Assembly: GCA_000507305.1 (NCBI GenBank)
Contig: DF240878.1
Location: forward strand, 34,490 to 98,489
DNA length: 64,000 bases
Direction: 5' to 3'
DNA from: Breviolum minutum Mf 1.05b.01
Lineage: Eukaryota > Sar > Dinophyceae > Suessiales > Symbiodiniaceae
The position numbers and the translations under genes were made by a program. Below the pieces are notes generated by a model. The model made no database searches and was not told where the DNA came from. It was given only the letters and a program-made list of their open reading frames with translations. Positions 1 through 10,969 of the stretch are shown here, one piece after another (position 1 is the stretch's first letter; every line of letters begins with the position of its first letter).

Positions 1-502
1 CCAGTGAGCAGATCTCACCTCATGGATTCTGCAGTTCATAGGTGATTCATCCGTGTTTATCGCATCTAGTGACGAGGGGAGTTTTGACAAATGCATATAT
101 ACATCCCAGGTGGAGACATGGCGGGATTCCAGCTGCACAAAAAAACGTGTTACTTCAGAGTCACATCGAATAAAGCTATACTTCTTCATGAAATTCCAGT
201 GAATTGGAAGGCGTTGAAAAAACATCCATTTTCAATCGTTATGTGAGTTGGAAGGCCAAAACCAACAAAAACACCTGTTGATCAATTGTGTATTGATTTC
301 TATCTCCACCTGTTAATGATCAGGGCGCTATTTTCACCTGATGCAAGTCATACATACTTTTGATGGAAGAAATCCTAGCTACCAGCTACCAGGTAGTTTA
401 TCCCATTATTTACAGGGTTTTAGCACCATCCCTGGTGGTTGTGAATGGGATTTCTGAACCATCAACCGTATCTTGTCATGCCATCAACCTTGGTCAACCC
501 AG
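1..502. other. Window start, no gene recognised
   Basis: No reading frame here resembles a known family and no element of the repeat families found elsewhere was recognised. It lies just upstream of the first RCC1-type repeat exon and is probably intronic, because that exon starts in mid-codon. Confidence 0.3.
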
Positions 503-680
503 GAACCGTGATTACCTGGGGTGGCGAGAATTCGGGCGGCGACAGTCGTCGTGTCCGACATGAGTTGATCCACGTAGAGCAAATTTATGCCACACATCGG
601 GCCTTTGCGGCACGCTTGCAGGATGAAACGGTGCCTTGGTTACCTTGGTTCGAATCGGCAATCCAAGAGGGGGTGATTGG
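503..680 (+). CDS. RCC1/HERC repeat exon 1
   Basis: After an ACCCAG acceptor the frame reads GTVITWGGENSGGDS, then VEQIYATHRAFAARLQDET: the end of one repeat and the start of the next. Near 633-640 the following VTW block falls in another frame (VTLVRIGNPRGGDW), so this copy carries a frame change or a missed splice site. No donor was identified; the end is approximate. Confidence 0.65.
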
Positions 681-3600
681 AAAATCTCCCAAGATGAATG
701 TATAGATGTATACTCATACCTGGAATTCTATAGGAGAATTTCCGGTCAGTTAACTGTTGGTTTCTGGGTTGTAAGTATAGGACCTTCTGGATTGTACGAC
801 TGTATGTTTGCAGGTGTTTCTAGACCTTCCAAACATTTCCATGGAGATACTCATTCAGTAGTTGGGTTTTTTCCATGGTTTGATGATTCTGTATTATGCA
901 GGGTTTCCGATCCACAAAAAGGTCAGTCTGTTTTTGTTTGTTTTTTAATTGGGGTCCCATATGATTGGTAGGGAGAAGAATTAGTTGTTTGTGAAACTTT
1001 GTACAACCAACAGTTTTTGAAGACCTGCCCTTTTGGTTGCCTTCTTCTTTCATGACCCTCTCAACTGTCAAAACTAGCCCACCAATTAAGAAGTCACGAG
1101 TCCATATTCCAGCCCAGCTCTGCTTGATTTGTGGTACTCGTACTAACCCTCCCTATAAATCTAACAGTTCATTTGAACAAATAAGCCAAACTACAAAAAA
1201 AAGGATCCTTTCCCTTGTCCCTTTCCCACCATACCTTTCAGGGGTGAACTGTTAGCTTTAGGAGGTTCATCTGAAATTTATTGGGTATTCAAACTTGTTT
1301 CTGTTTTGTGTGGTTGGATGTACACATATAATCACATATATCACATATATAATAATATATAATAAACAAAGGGTAATTACTAACTATTGATGGAACCAAC
1401 CAACAACCCACAAAAAACACCAAGGTGAAAAAAAGCCACGTTTTTTCCAATGATCAAAAACTGGGTGGTGTTTTTTTGTTAACATGTTTTTTATGTTCAC
1501 CCCGATCGAAATGGGGGAAGATGTAACCCATTTCGAGTCGACTATGATTTTGTTCAAAGGGGGGTTGGTGGTTCATTAACCCACGGTAATCGGAAACAAG
1601 CTCCGGCCCTTCCTGACAGGTGGTCACCTGGGGTTACGGTCCTGAAGGTGGTGATTCTACTTCAGTCCAACATCGTCTCAAGTCACTCGATGGTTGGAGC
1701 TGCGGGCGGGTTGGTTGTTGGTACCGGGTAACTCAAAGTTTCACCACCATTAAAAAAAAACAGGTGCAGTTTTTTTTTGGTAGGGATTTTTTAAAGTGGC
1801 TTAGGAAAATTGGAATTTATGATGGTGATTATATGAATTTGCTAGGATTATGAGATGTAAATGGTGAGCAACATTGCAGCACAGTTGTTCTAAAGTGGTG
1901 TGTTAAACAATTCAATTGATGGTGACCTTTTACTGTTTGTTCACGGCATATGCTAGCCTGTGGTTGGGTGGTGTGTTTGTTTGGAGCTGGTGGTTTTCAT
2001 GAGCGTCATTGAGATTTTAGACCCAAAACAAAAAAATCCACCCCACAAAACGTCATTTGATGTGGAACATGTTCCTTTACCTTTGAAGATTTTGAAAGGT
2101 AACATCCAAGTTGAATTTGAATTGTAAAAAGATACAGTCAGATAAGATCCTCGGGAGTGCTACGATGTAGAGGTAGATCGGGTAACAAAATCACACACCT
2201 TTTTTGAGAGACATAGGCAGTTTGACGCCTTTTGATAGGGCTTTGGATTGCAAACCCTATGGGTAACAACTTGATAGTCTAATATCTTAATGGGAAATGG
2301 AACACACCCGACATTGGGGAAGTTGTGCGGCAGAATGTAGAGTCTGATGTCAGAATCTTCACTTTAACAAGATGAAGATCTCTAAACTTTCAGTCAAATT
2401 TTTCGGAATGATTCTTAAAAACATAAACTCCCCGCAACTAACAGTTCGCCCTTAAAAATGGGCCCTCCCGAGCAAAAAGACATATCCATTTCATATAGTT
2501 CAACAGCAGCCTTCAAATTTTTAAAACTGTAGAGACACTCCTTTTTTCTATTGAACAATCATGAAAAATCCAGTATCCAAAAAATATGGCTATTGGTGAA
2601 ATAAATTTCTCCAACCTTTTGTGTATGTTTATATTATGAAATTATCCATGTTTGTTGGTTGTTCCCGTTCTTTTTTGTTTGGCTGTTTGTGAAAAAGCCC
2701 CATAGCATCCATGTATGGTATATTTACCTCCATTTACCATACAAATCAACCATTCATGTAGGTAATTATACCAGTCCCATGGATGGTATGGAAAACGAAG
2801 GCCGTTTCCAAAAACACCTCACGAAACCTCAGCCAAAAGCTTCAAGGTCAGTGCATCACATTGTGGCTTCGTCCCGTGCGTTTGTAGCGATCTTGGCTGA
2901 TGGCAGTGTTGTGACTTGGGGGGAAGCGCATGCAGGTGGAGATTGCAGTCGAGTATACCACCGACTCAAAGGTGAGGAAGATGGTTGAAATCCCATTCCC
3001 AACCACCTGGCATGGTGCTGAAACCTTGTAAATAATAGTGATATCTACCATACCGGACCATATCAACTGGAATTTCATGGATTTTATTTTTAGGTTCCAC
3101 TTTCCTGGAAGGATGATGATTATTATAGAACCCCCTACGTACTCTGGGATCCATGTATGGTATATTTACCTACATTTGGTTGATTTTTATGGTAAATGTA
3201 GGCCATAGGCTTATATCATACATGGATCCAATGGGCTATACTGGTCCCTATTTTTTAAAACCCGTCACCATCCCCGAGTTCTGCTTGTTGGGAACCGTCA
3301 TTATTGGGACGGTGCAAGTCCAAGCCGGAATATCAAAGCCTGGCAAAATGCAGAATTTTCTGTCGTTTTTATTGCATATATATATATATATGATCCCTTG
3401 GCAAACCTTTGGAAGTCCTCGAAGAACCCTTAGGCCCATTGGAATTTGATGCTTTTCTTCGTGTAACTCACCACAACGATTAGAATTTTCAGCATGGAAC
3501 CTAAGTTTTGCCTAACGACATGTCACCTCATCGTGTCAGGTGCTATGTTTATTGCAGGGACTGTATACCGACCATAGTAGTTTCTGAGTTCAATGTATTG

Positions 3601-6600
3601 GGTTGAATTATGTAGCGGTGGATCATTCTACTACCCGCTGTTAGTATCAGATTGTAACACTATAACCATGCCCATGACATAGGATGAAAGTTATGGAACT
3701 CCTTTTGTTGAATCACCTCTTTTGTGTGTTGTTCTTGAACCGATGGGGTTTCACGTTTCAGTGCTTGTTTCAAGGGAATCAATGAAATTCCACTGCTCCC
3801 CGTGGACCGTTGCAGGTGTGCAAGAAATCCGCGCGACCACTTTGGCCTTTTGTGCTTTGTTAGCTGATGGCTCAGCAGTGACCTGGGGCGAACCACAAGT
3901 CGGTGGCGACTGCAGTGCCTCGGTGGAAAGTGATAAATGGAAGATGAGGCGAAACAACATTGAAAATGATGATTGGAAGATGTGGGTTGCATGTAAATTC
4001 CATGGAGATGGGGATTTTTTGGTTTGCCGGAAGATGCAGCAGTGTTTTTTGGAGTAGCTTGATTTTTGCTATGTTTTTTGTGGTGGGTAAGCGTTAGATT
4101 ATCCAATTTGACCATGCAGTTGTTGGTGGTGCATAGGAGATTCGATCAAATATAGTCAACTATATTAATTTTTGATTCAGCAATAGTAATCATAATTATA
4201 TACAGAACTCTTGTTTTTAACGATGCGGTTCTCTATTGTATTAAATCCCAACAAAAACCAACCAATAAAATAAGATAGGCTAAGAGATGGCTAAGAGTAA
4301 ACCTTTTCATTGAAAATTGATGCCAATCTCAAACAGGAAACCGTACCTTTTTTCAGCAACAAACATTGACCAGGGCGATTGTTTGCCTGAGGATACACAC
4401 ACATGTCACTTGGGATTCACTTGAATCCATTGGAAGAGTTTTGGAATGGCTTCCTGTTTTTACCAGCTGGGACCTATGGGTTCCAAAGAATCCTGCATAA
4501 TTGTGGCATACCGCATGGATGTTTTGCAAAAATGTAGACTTGCAATATTGCTGATTTGCGTTTTTCTCAGGAGAGGTCACGGGTCATGCTTTCCTTGCCT
4601 CATTCGACATGTTTTGGTTCATCAATTGTTTCCCAAGATGTTTCGAAGAAAGGTCACAAGTTGGCACCCTCCCTGAAACAAGCAGCAAAAGCTCTGAAGA
4701 TCAATGGTTTGATCATTGATGGTGGAAGTTCAATTTATGGAGATCTACCATCTCATCTATACCTGCTAGGTCTTGACATGAGCCACAAAAAAAAACGGCT
4801 TTACTTTCCATTATACTGGTTGTTTAGGAATCCCTATAATGACTGATTATAATCCCTAGTTAATTGGGTAGTATAATTCCCCAGATACCTTAAACAACGA
4901 AGGCTTTTTTCATTGCTCACATAGAAATTACGTGACAACTTGGTTGGAAGGCTATCTGCCACAGGTTGGGATTTTTGTTGCAAGTACACGACCCCTGAAA
5001 CTAATAGCAAACGCCCTTGAAAATAGGCAGGGCCCTGAAAATAGGCCGGGCCCCACAAGGAAATGTCCATCATCAAATCCAATACACCCCTGAAAACTAA
5101 CATGACTGACTTGGACAACTTTTATTTTTCAATAGGAAATGGGCATCGACTCAAATGGTCGATGTTCCAGCCAGTCATGTTAGTTTTCAGGGGGTAACTC
5201 CTTCATGAATTTTTCTTTGTAAATGTTCTGCCGCCAATATGGGTTTTATTTTGGTGGCATCGAAGGGATCCACCCTCCACAAAATGGTTCCAAGGTGTTT
5301 CTCCGCAGCCAAAAAAAGTAGGGTACCCTGGAATTTGTTTCACCTTCTTGAAGTACCAGGACAGGTTGTGGACAAATTCTCTGGTATCAGGACAAATTCT
5401 CTGGTATCAGGGACCAAGAATCTTAGTTTCTCCCAGAAACTAACAGTTCGCACCTGAAAATGGATGGTTGGGATGGCTTCCTGGCAGGTGCTACGGTTAG
5501 TTCTAGGGAGGGTACATCTTTGTTTTCTCTAACAATCACTTTCGAATGTCCACATCAATTTTTTTGATTCAGCAAGATTCACAGTATGAGGCCAAGTACA
5601 AGATCAGCTACAACACGTAGTGCAACTGGAAGCTTCTGGTTATGCCTTTGCTGCCTTATTACCCGATGCCTCTGTGGTGACATGGGGCAATCGCTACTAT
5701 GGGGGCAGCAGAAAGGAGGCGGAGCTGGAGGGGTATCACCTGCCAAGGTAAAGTGAGTAGGTGAGTAGGTGAATCCTCCTGGATTCAACGACATGCTGGC
5801 TGGTGGTTTCACCTCGAAAATTGGGGAAGATGAAGCCATTTTGACTTGCGCATATTTTTCAAAGGGGTTGGTTCAACCATCCACTAGCATGTTTGAAGAT
5901 TTTTTTCAAGAAATTTGGGGGATTTCGAAGGTGAAATCAAATTCAACTTTCGATGTTTTGCCAGGTTTGCCATATTTCATGTGTGGTAGCTCTGGGGACA
6001 AAGGACTTATGTAAAGATTTGACTGCACAGAAGCCAAAGGTGGTGAATGTTCAAACCAATCTTTTGGAGAAATGATCCACATTTATGCACTTTGTCAACC
6101 ACTACCTTACTCGGATTTTAATGGCTTGTTTAAGCTGATGTTTTTTCTTTTGCCATGGTAAACCATCATGAAATCACCTGAGCAATGAACAAAAACCTTG
6201 TTGTTTAGGGTAGTATATAGGGGATTATACTACCCAATTAAATAGGGATTATAATCAGTCATTATAGGGATACCTATTAACAAACCAGTAGAATGGAAAG
6301 TAAGGCCAGGTAATTTCGTGGCTCACTTTTTTGAATGGTATGTGTTCCGACCAAAAGCAAAACTAAGCCTAGAGATATTTCTAAAGTGTGCCCTGTTTTT
6401 GCCTTGTGTGCATTGGAACACCACCCTAATGATTTGGTCAGACATAACAACCATCGGTTTAGTACTCACCTGATCTTAGTTTCAGGGTAGTGCTGTAATT
6501 TTAGCTCATATATCTCTGTTACATTCATTTTTGAAAAAAAAATCACTTGTGTTTTCTTTCACATTTTTTCCCTGAGGGCTTATATATATTGCAGGTTTTC

Positions 6601-7991
6601 TCCCTGTTTTTGTTGTTCTAATTGAAACGCCACGGATGTGGTGTTTTCCCAAAAAAAGCTATGGGAAGACACACAGCTCGCCCACATGGACCCCAGAAGG
6701 TACAAGATCACCTGAAGGACCGGTGGGGGCCCCGTGATTTTTTTCGTGTTTTTTTTTGGTCGTTGTTCTCAGAGATTTTTTTGGGTAATTGATATGGGTG
6801 TTTCCAAAAATAGGGGAACCCCAAAATGGAAGGTTTATTATTGAAAACCTTATTAAAATGGGATGATTTGGGGGTACCACTATTTACGGAAACGCCCATA
6901 TTTAGATATTTAGATACCTGGAACCCAAATGACCCTTGTTGGAAAGGGCCTTGTTTTGGAAGGTTGAAGTCCAATAACAGAGGACAAATAGGTTCCAGAT
7001 ATATATATATAAGATATATGATATATCTATATATCTATATATATATATGATATATGTTATGTATCACTTTGTATCCATCAACATGTTGGAGAAAAAATTG
7101 GATCTTTGAATTTCAGTTCCAGAGGTTGGACCGCAAGGGCCCCTCCCTGAAACTAACGGCTTGCCCCTATGAATGATGGGTTCCAAGTCCGCAATCTCCT
7201 TTTCCAGGGGAAAAAAAATCAGGTGCCATGTCAGTTTCAGGGAGGGTATATGTTGTTGCATAGTATATAATGACATAATCCGACATACTGTATACCTGGC
7301 AAGTCTTAACATGTCCTTTGCTCAGCAATATATACCTACTTGTTTGGATGGGGCAATAATAAACATGGAATAAACTGTGTGCCCTATACATACAAATGCT
7401 TCATGCTATTGATAGGAAACTGATGGATACTACGACACCCACAATTTGAAATGATATGTGACGTTTTTGACCATAGTGGTTACACACATAAGCCGAAAAT
7501 CATTCAAGTTCAACAAATCCAACATAAGAATCCCATCTCACACACTCAATGGTGCTTCTGTGTTTACTTACATTTATCTTCAAACCTACCCATTGTTTTG
7601 GTAGGTAAGACCTTACATGGAACACTTGGGAATGTAGCAGCAGAACAAGCAGCTTCAAGGGACAATTGGGTGTACCCCTAACAGTGTAGCAATGGTATTT
7701 ATTGTGTTCTCTAGGGATTCTTGGGGATTTTTGTCCACCCATAAATACCCACTCTTTTTCGGTAGCTAGGGATTTCCACAGATTTCCTTCAAAAAAAGGC
7801 CTTTTTTTGGTAGGGAACCGGGGGTACATCCCGGGGCCTATCTCCTGAGAGCACGTGCCCAGCCGCAGGATGTCATACGTTTGAAAGCTTCAGCTCGTGC
7901 CTTCGCAGCCTTGGTCGATGGATGTCGTTTGGTCACTTGGGGCGATCCGAGGGCCGGCGGCGACAGTAGCATGGTCGCTGTGATGTTTTAG
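503..7991 (+). CDS. RCC1/HERC-type repeat protein, multi-exon gene (partial)
   Basis: Six separate short reading frames on this strand each encode roughly one copy of a repeat with the consensus RAFAAxLxDGSVVTWGxxxxGGDS. In RCC1/HERC proteins such repeats fold as beta-propeller blades, and dinoflagellate genomes carry many genes of this type. Exons are seen at about 503-640, 1620-1685, 2852-2971, 3816-3922, 5591-5755 and 7868-7991, separated by 0.15-2.1 kb introns full of inverted-repeat elements. The first exon begins in mid-codon, so the gene starts upstream or in an unrecognised exon. The last frame ends at a TAG (7989-7991), but that stop may lie beyond a missed donor. The partner and cellular role cannot be inferred. 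Decay of individual repeats (see the first exon) leaves open that part of the array is a pseudogene. Confidence 0.75.
1620..1685 (+). CDS. RCC1/HERC repeat exon 2
   Basis: A CCTGACAG acceptor precedes VVTWGYGPEGGDSTSVQHRL, the distal half of a repeat. The proximal half (RAFAAL-DGS) is absent here and would have to come from the previous exon. The donor is not clear; the frame degrades after about 1690. Confidence 0.65.
2704..2766. repeat. Family VI inverted repeat, copy 1
   Basis: Contains CATGTATGGTATATTTACC followed by complementary sequence (GGTAATTATACCA). The same unit recurs near 3149-3235 and 8307-8377. It lies in an intron of the RCC1-type gene. Confidence 0.5.
2852..2971 (+). CDS. 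RCC1/HERC repeat exon 3
   Basis: The frame reads HHIVASSRAFVAILADGSV, then VTWGEAHAGGDCSRVYHRLK, a complete repeat unit. It ends at CTCAAAG|GTGAGG, a canonical donor. The acceptor is at GTCAG (2847-2851) or CAAG (ending 2846). It is one of the best-preserved copies. Confidence 0.8.
3149..3235. repeat. Family VI inverted repeat, copy 2
   Basis: CCATGTATGGTATATTTACC and a complementary ATACATGG half flank a short centre, giving an imperfect palindrome in the intron after RCC1-type exon 3. Confidence 0.5.
3816..3922 (+). CDS. RCC1/HERC repeat exon 4
   Basis: A GTTGCAG acceptor, then VQEIRATTLAFCALLADGSA and VTWGEPQVGGDCSAS, ending at CCTCG|GTGGAAAG. It is a complete repeat unit, starting and ending at the same point of the repeat as the other exons. 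That regularity fits exon-by-exon tandem duplication. Confidence 0.8.
4574..4778 (+). CDS. Exon-like frame of unknown function within the RCC1-type locus
   Basis: After a TTTTTCTCAG acceptor a frame stays open, including KGHKLAPSLKQAAKALKING and IIDGGSSIYGDLPSHLYLL, then runs into a reverse-oriented family IV repeat that starts GAGCCAC. It has no RCC1 signature. A second frame is open over the first half, so the reading frame is not certain. Confidence 0.35.
4779..4921 (-). mobile_element. Family IV inverted-repeat element (reverse orientation)
   Basis: The reverse complement begins GTGAGCAATGAAAAAA and ends TTTTTGTGGCTCA, and carries the family core (GGGATTATACTACCC-like and AACAACCAGTATAATGGAAA-like blocks). 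It is flush against the exon-like frame that ends at 4778. Confidence 0.7.
5088..5195. mobile_element. Family I MITE-like element
   Basis: Ends are ACCCCTGAAAACTAACATGA and the reverse complement TCATGTTAGTTTTCAGGGGG, about 25 bp of near-perfect terminal inverted repeat around an AT-rich centre. No coding capacity. Confidence 0.75.
5428..5515. mobile_element. Family I MITE-like element, diverged
   Basis: Left end CCCAGAAACTAACAGTTCG, right end GGTTAGTTCTAGGGAGGGTA. The internal ATGGATGGTTGGGA block is shared with the copies at 47230 and 18690. It lies just upstream of RCC1-type exon 5. Confidence 0.6.
5591..5755 (+). CDS. RCC1/HERC repeat exon 5
   Basis: The frame reads QVQDQLQHVVQLEASGYAFA, then ALLPDASVVTWGNRYYGG, and ends at CTGCCAAG|GTAAAG. 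The VQDQL segment is the usual linker between repeats in dinoflagellate members of this family. A stop just upstream (5587-5589) supports an acceptor at ATGAG|GCC. Confidence 0.8.
5795..5889. mobile_element. Family III MITE-like element
   Basis: Begins GGCTGGTGGTTTCACC and ends GGTTCAACCATCCACTAGC, with the family core AATTGGGGAAGATGAA and CATATTTTTCAAA. It lies in the intron after RCC1-type exon 5. Confidence 0.65.
6179..6329 (+). mobile_element. Family IV inverted-repeat element
   Basis: Starts TGAGCAATGAACAAAAACC, contains GTTGTTTAGGGTAGTATATA and AACAAACCAGTAGAATGG, and ends TTTCGTGGCTCAC. The ends are imperfect inverted repeats of one another. No exon is evident at either edge of this copy. 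Confidence 0.7.
6796..6899. mobile_element. Family II MITE-like element
   Basis: Ends GTGTTTCCAAAAATAGGGG and ACTATTTACGGAAACGCCC are inverted repeats around an ACCCCAAAATGGAAGG core. Other copies lie at 43378, 56992 and 63067. Confidence 0.75.
7142..7249. mobile_element. Family I MITE-like element
   Basis: Left end CCCTCCCTGAAACTAACGG, right end CCATGTCAGTTTCAGGGAGG. An AT-rich stretch adjoins it. Intronic to the RCC1-type gene. Confidence 0.75.
7655..7848 (+). repeat. Family V repeat, copy 1
   Basis: About 190 bp shared with 17137-17325. Common blocks in order include TTGGGTGTACCCC, CTTGGGGAT, AATACCCACT, AGGGATTTCC and TATCTCCTGA. It ends 19 bp before the acceptor of the last RCC1-type exon, so it makes up much of that intron. 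Confidence 0.6.
7868..7991 (+). CDS. RCC1/HERC repeat exon 6, last seen
   Basis: A CAGCCGCAG acceptor, then DVIRLKASARAFAALVDG and LVTWGDPRAGGDSSM, the closest match to the consensus in the window, then a TAG at 7989-7991. It is either the terminal exon or an exon whose donor lies just before the stop. No further repeat was found downstream. Confidence 0.8.
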
Positions 7992-8306
7992 GAAGGGATG
8001 AATGGATTTGAAAAACAGGCAGGAATACATGGATATCATGGAACTAGATTTTCTTAATCATGTGTTCATTTGAATTTACGGATTTATGATTTTGTTTGTT
8101 TTGAAGCGAAACAGTTATATGAAAGATGTTGCTTTGAGTCGTTGGTCGGCCTGATGATTCAGCATTGGTAACATGCCATCACTGCAGATGGTGTTGCAAC
8201 TTGCAACCCGCAGAATCTGACGGTGTGTGTCCTAAGAATCCGTAATTGAAACCAAGATTTGAGAGTCCTTAGACATGAGATATGATGGAAACCTCCACCC
8301 AAACCT

Positions 8307-8377
8307 TCATGGTATATTTATATTTACATTTTAATTTACCTACATTTAGGTAGTTTTGGTGGTATACACCATACATT
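8307..8377. repeat. Family VI inverted repeat, copy 3
   Basis: CATGGTATATTTATATTTACA on one arm and GGTGGTATACACCATAC on the other, around ACCTACATTTAGGTAG, which is itself palindromic. Confidence 0.45.
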
Positions 8378-9511
8378 GAGTGTTTGTTGGATGGATCCTT
8401 AGGATTGCTTCGGTGAACAAAAATCTTCAGAGATCGTTTCAAGTGACAAAGATTCACGATTTGAAGCTGATTCACATGGAGACAAAAAACAGTGACGGCG
8501 AAACCGTTGTTTTCAAGGATTTCAGCCGGCGTGAAGACACAAATGGTAGTTTCGTAGGAGGAATCCTGCCTAGCAAAAGACTTGCATCCTCTAAAAATGA
8601 GCGTAACCGTTGAAGAATGGTGGTTGGGAGACAATTATGTTCTTTTTGGATGGCCTCCTTTAAGGGGCTATGTTTGCACCTGGATTCGTTCACTGAAAAA
8701 GAGTTCTAACATGTTTTTTTCCTCACCATTTTGGATGAAGCAAATTTCCCATTGGACATATTGAAGTCATAGATTCTATCATAGATGATATATGATGATA
8801 TAACATATATATATATATACATGCAAAATCTCATAGAAGACCTACTGTAAGTATATGTTAGTTTTACGTATTTTGTGGCCTGCAACCCTCCAACTACTTG
8901 ATCTTGGAAGGTCTTCACCGATATCGCGTTCGCAGGCACATACGCGTGACATTCACACCGACTTGTTGCTGACGGTTTTGTTAGAGTTCCTTGGTGTAAC
9001 CAAAGCAGCATCCGAAAGAACCCACCAAATGAACGGAGCAGTTTGTGGTTTGGGGGGTTGGAATCTTTTTTGGAAAGAAGGGGTCTTATAAATGAAATCC
9101 ATTTGTTTGTGGAATTGGAATATGTTGGTCATCATGGATCTGGAAGACGACCTGTTCATTACGGAAATATTTTGAAGTGGCCCAAAGGTTGGTTTTTGTC
9201 AGATCCAAAATAAATCTGAAAAATTGCTTATAGACCCAAATGTGTTAAAAGGTATGGCTACAAAAAATAACCAAGAAGGGTGGCCACCCTGATGAAGCAT
9301 CTAGTGTAATGGCTAGAACGCAACTGGAATACATTGTCTCTTTTCCAGGAGGTTGGTTTCAAAGGTAAAAGGGTTCAAAAGTTCTTGTTGTTCTTGTTCC
9401 TGTTCTTGTTCTTGTTGTGGTTGTAGTGGTAGGCAGTTGTGATGGTGTGTATTTTTACATTGTCAAATTGGGTTCAACTGAACAGCGATCAAAGCCTTGC
9501 CTTGTTTGCTT

Positions 9512-9610
9512 ACTATATAAGGGATTGTACTACCCATCAGTACAAGGTTTATCATAGCCGTAGCAACTATGGGATCCCTGGATCCCTATCAACCAACCAG
9601 TATAGTGCCC
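9512..9610 (+). repeat. Family IV-like fragment
   Basis: Carries AAGGGATTGTACTACCCATC and CAACCAACCAGTATAGTG from the family IV core but lacks the GAGCAATG and CGTGGCTCA ends, so it is truncated or diverged. Confidence 0.5.
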
Positions 9611-10128
9611 TAGGGATCCAATCACCTTCTGAGAGTGGTAATGGAAACTAAATACCTTTCTGAGGAGGTGATTATACACCCTAATCATCATCTGACAAGG
9701 TGATTGGATCCCTAGGGATGGAATGCAGCAAGGGTTTTGATCACTGCTGCACTGACATTTTTTTTTGACCAAGTTGAACTTTGAACCTGTCAAGTCATGA
9801 TTCACATGGCCAGCATATGTTTCATGATTCACTGCAATCTGATGTACACTGAAAAAGATATTATGTAGACGCATAAACCGTCTTTACATATGCATGTTAT
9901 TGAGAGAGATTGAATGCAGGGAGAGTCATGTGATGTTGCAGTGATGCAATTATTAGTCGGTTTGTTTAGGTATGGTGTTATATTATACCTCACTTTCCAG
10001 GGAGTTGAAAAGCAACAAGAATGGTCCTGTTTCATTAGCCAGTAAAATAGGATGTGACAAGGATTTGACACCCTGGCCATTTGATGCATGAAACATGTTT
10101 TCACTTTCATTTTTGTGTATCAAGGTAA

Positions 10129-10345
10129 CAAACGTATTTCACATAGATAATAAAGAATTGCTTCAGCTAATTGATTTAGATGATTTTGTTCCATTTCATG
10201 TGGGGATTGGCCGCCGAAAATACACTATACTAGGTACTGGGGTTAAGTCGAACCGGCTTGTAAGAAGTCGACCCGAAGCGGTGTGCCCTATGGGAAGTGG
10301 TACCAGAGGAGTGTTAGTGCTACATTCTGAAACTTCAGATTTTCA
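10129..10345 (+). CDS. Exon-like frame with a possible glycine-rich loop
   Basis: An open frame reads VFHIDNKELLQLIDLDDF, GRRKYTILGTGVKSNRL and EAVCPMGSGTRGVLVLH. The GSGTRGVLV segment fits the GxGxxGxV nucleotide-binding loop of protein kinases, and a kinase activation-loop exon lies 0.7 kb downstream. Both could belong to one kinase gene, but no lysine or catalytic-loop exon (HRDLKP type) was found between them. The frame stays open further downstream (to about 10746) through a GC-rich duplication; that part looks non-coding. Confidence 0.35.
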
Positions 10346-10441
10346 TTTTTTGGTGGTGTGCGCAACGTTTTTCTCTTTTTTGTTTGAACAGGGATTTCGT
10401 TGCACTTGGATGATGGATGGTGTGGGGGCGTGTTGTCCCGG

Positions 10442-10483
10442 GTCGCGTGGCCCTCGCGCAGAGTCGCGCGGCCCTCGCGCAGG
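10442..10483. repeat. GC-rich 21-bp tandem duplication
   Basis: Two adjacent copies of GTCGCG(T/C)GGCCCTCGCGCAG differing at two positions, in a locally very GC-rich patch unlike its surroundings. Confidence 0.7.
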
Positions 10484-10785
10484 GCCGCCTTTTATCCAGT
10501 GCTTATTCCATAAACTTTTGATGAAGCACCATCCCCATCATCCCCCACTACTTCCATCAAGCAGTAAAGAAGAAGAAGTTTCACATGCTTGTCCTCCTTC
10601 AGGAAACGCACTTTATAGTTTGCATATATTTTGTTTGTTAAAGTTGATGTGCCAATGTGATCTGCGCGAAAAGGTATATTTAAATCGATTAAAATCGCTA
10701 GAATTCTGCAGTGTGCGCGTACCTTTGTGTAAATTGAACTGCTTCTAAGAACATGCCCGATCGTTGTGTGCCCATTGGGTTTTGA

Positions 10786-10880
10786 CTTTTTTGTGTTGAC
10801 TTTTCCCGACTGGTTTGACTTTTCCCTGAAACTTTGTGCCCATGCAGTGGTTTGACTTTGTACGAGATGGTTTGACTTAG
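10786..10880. repeat. Dispersed GGTTTGACTT repeats
   Basis: TTTTGACTTTT, TTGACTTTTCCC, TGGTTTGACTTTTCC, TGGTTTGACTTTG and TGGTTTGACTTAG occur within 95 bp upstream of the kinase exon. Purpose unknown. An ambiguous base (N) follows at 10899, so assembly here is imperfect. Confidence 0.5.
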
Positions 10881-10969
10881 CGCTACCGCCAAGTATGTNC
10901 AAATTGCTGCGGCTCCAACTTCCCCCTTTGATGCCTTGATACCCTCTCCCGGGAAACGTTGGATGACAG

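Larger units (their letters stand above)
7992..10094. other. No convincing gene; repeat-rich
   Basis: Contains a family VI palindrome (about 8307-8377), a TATA-rich stretch near 8800-8820, a GTTCTT-type simple repeat (9380-9420) and a family IV-like fragment (9512-9610). Frames near 8269-8634 (-) and 8855-9091 (+) are open but match nothing and are open on both strands. Confidence 0.4.

Noticed and set aside
10095..10748. A 217-codon + frame, the second longest in the window
   Set aside because: Only the first 80 or so codons look protein-like; the rest passes through a GC-rich tandem duplication and proline/histidine-rich sequence without conserved character, so it was not called as one gene.
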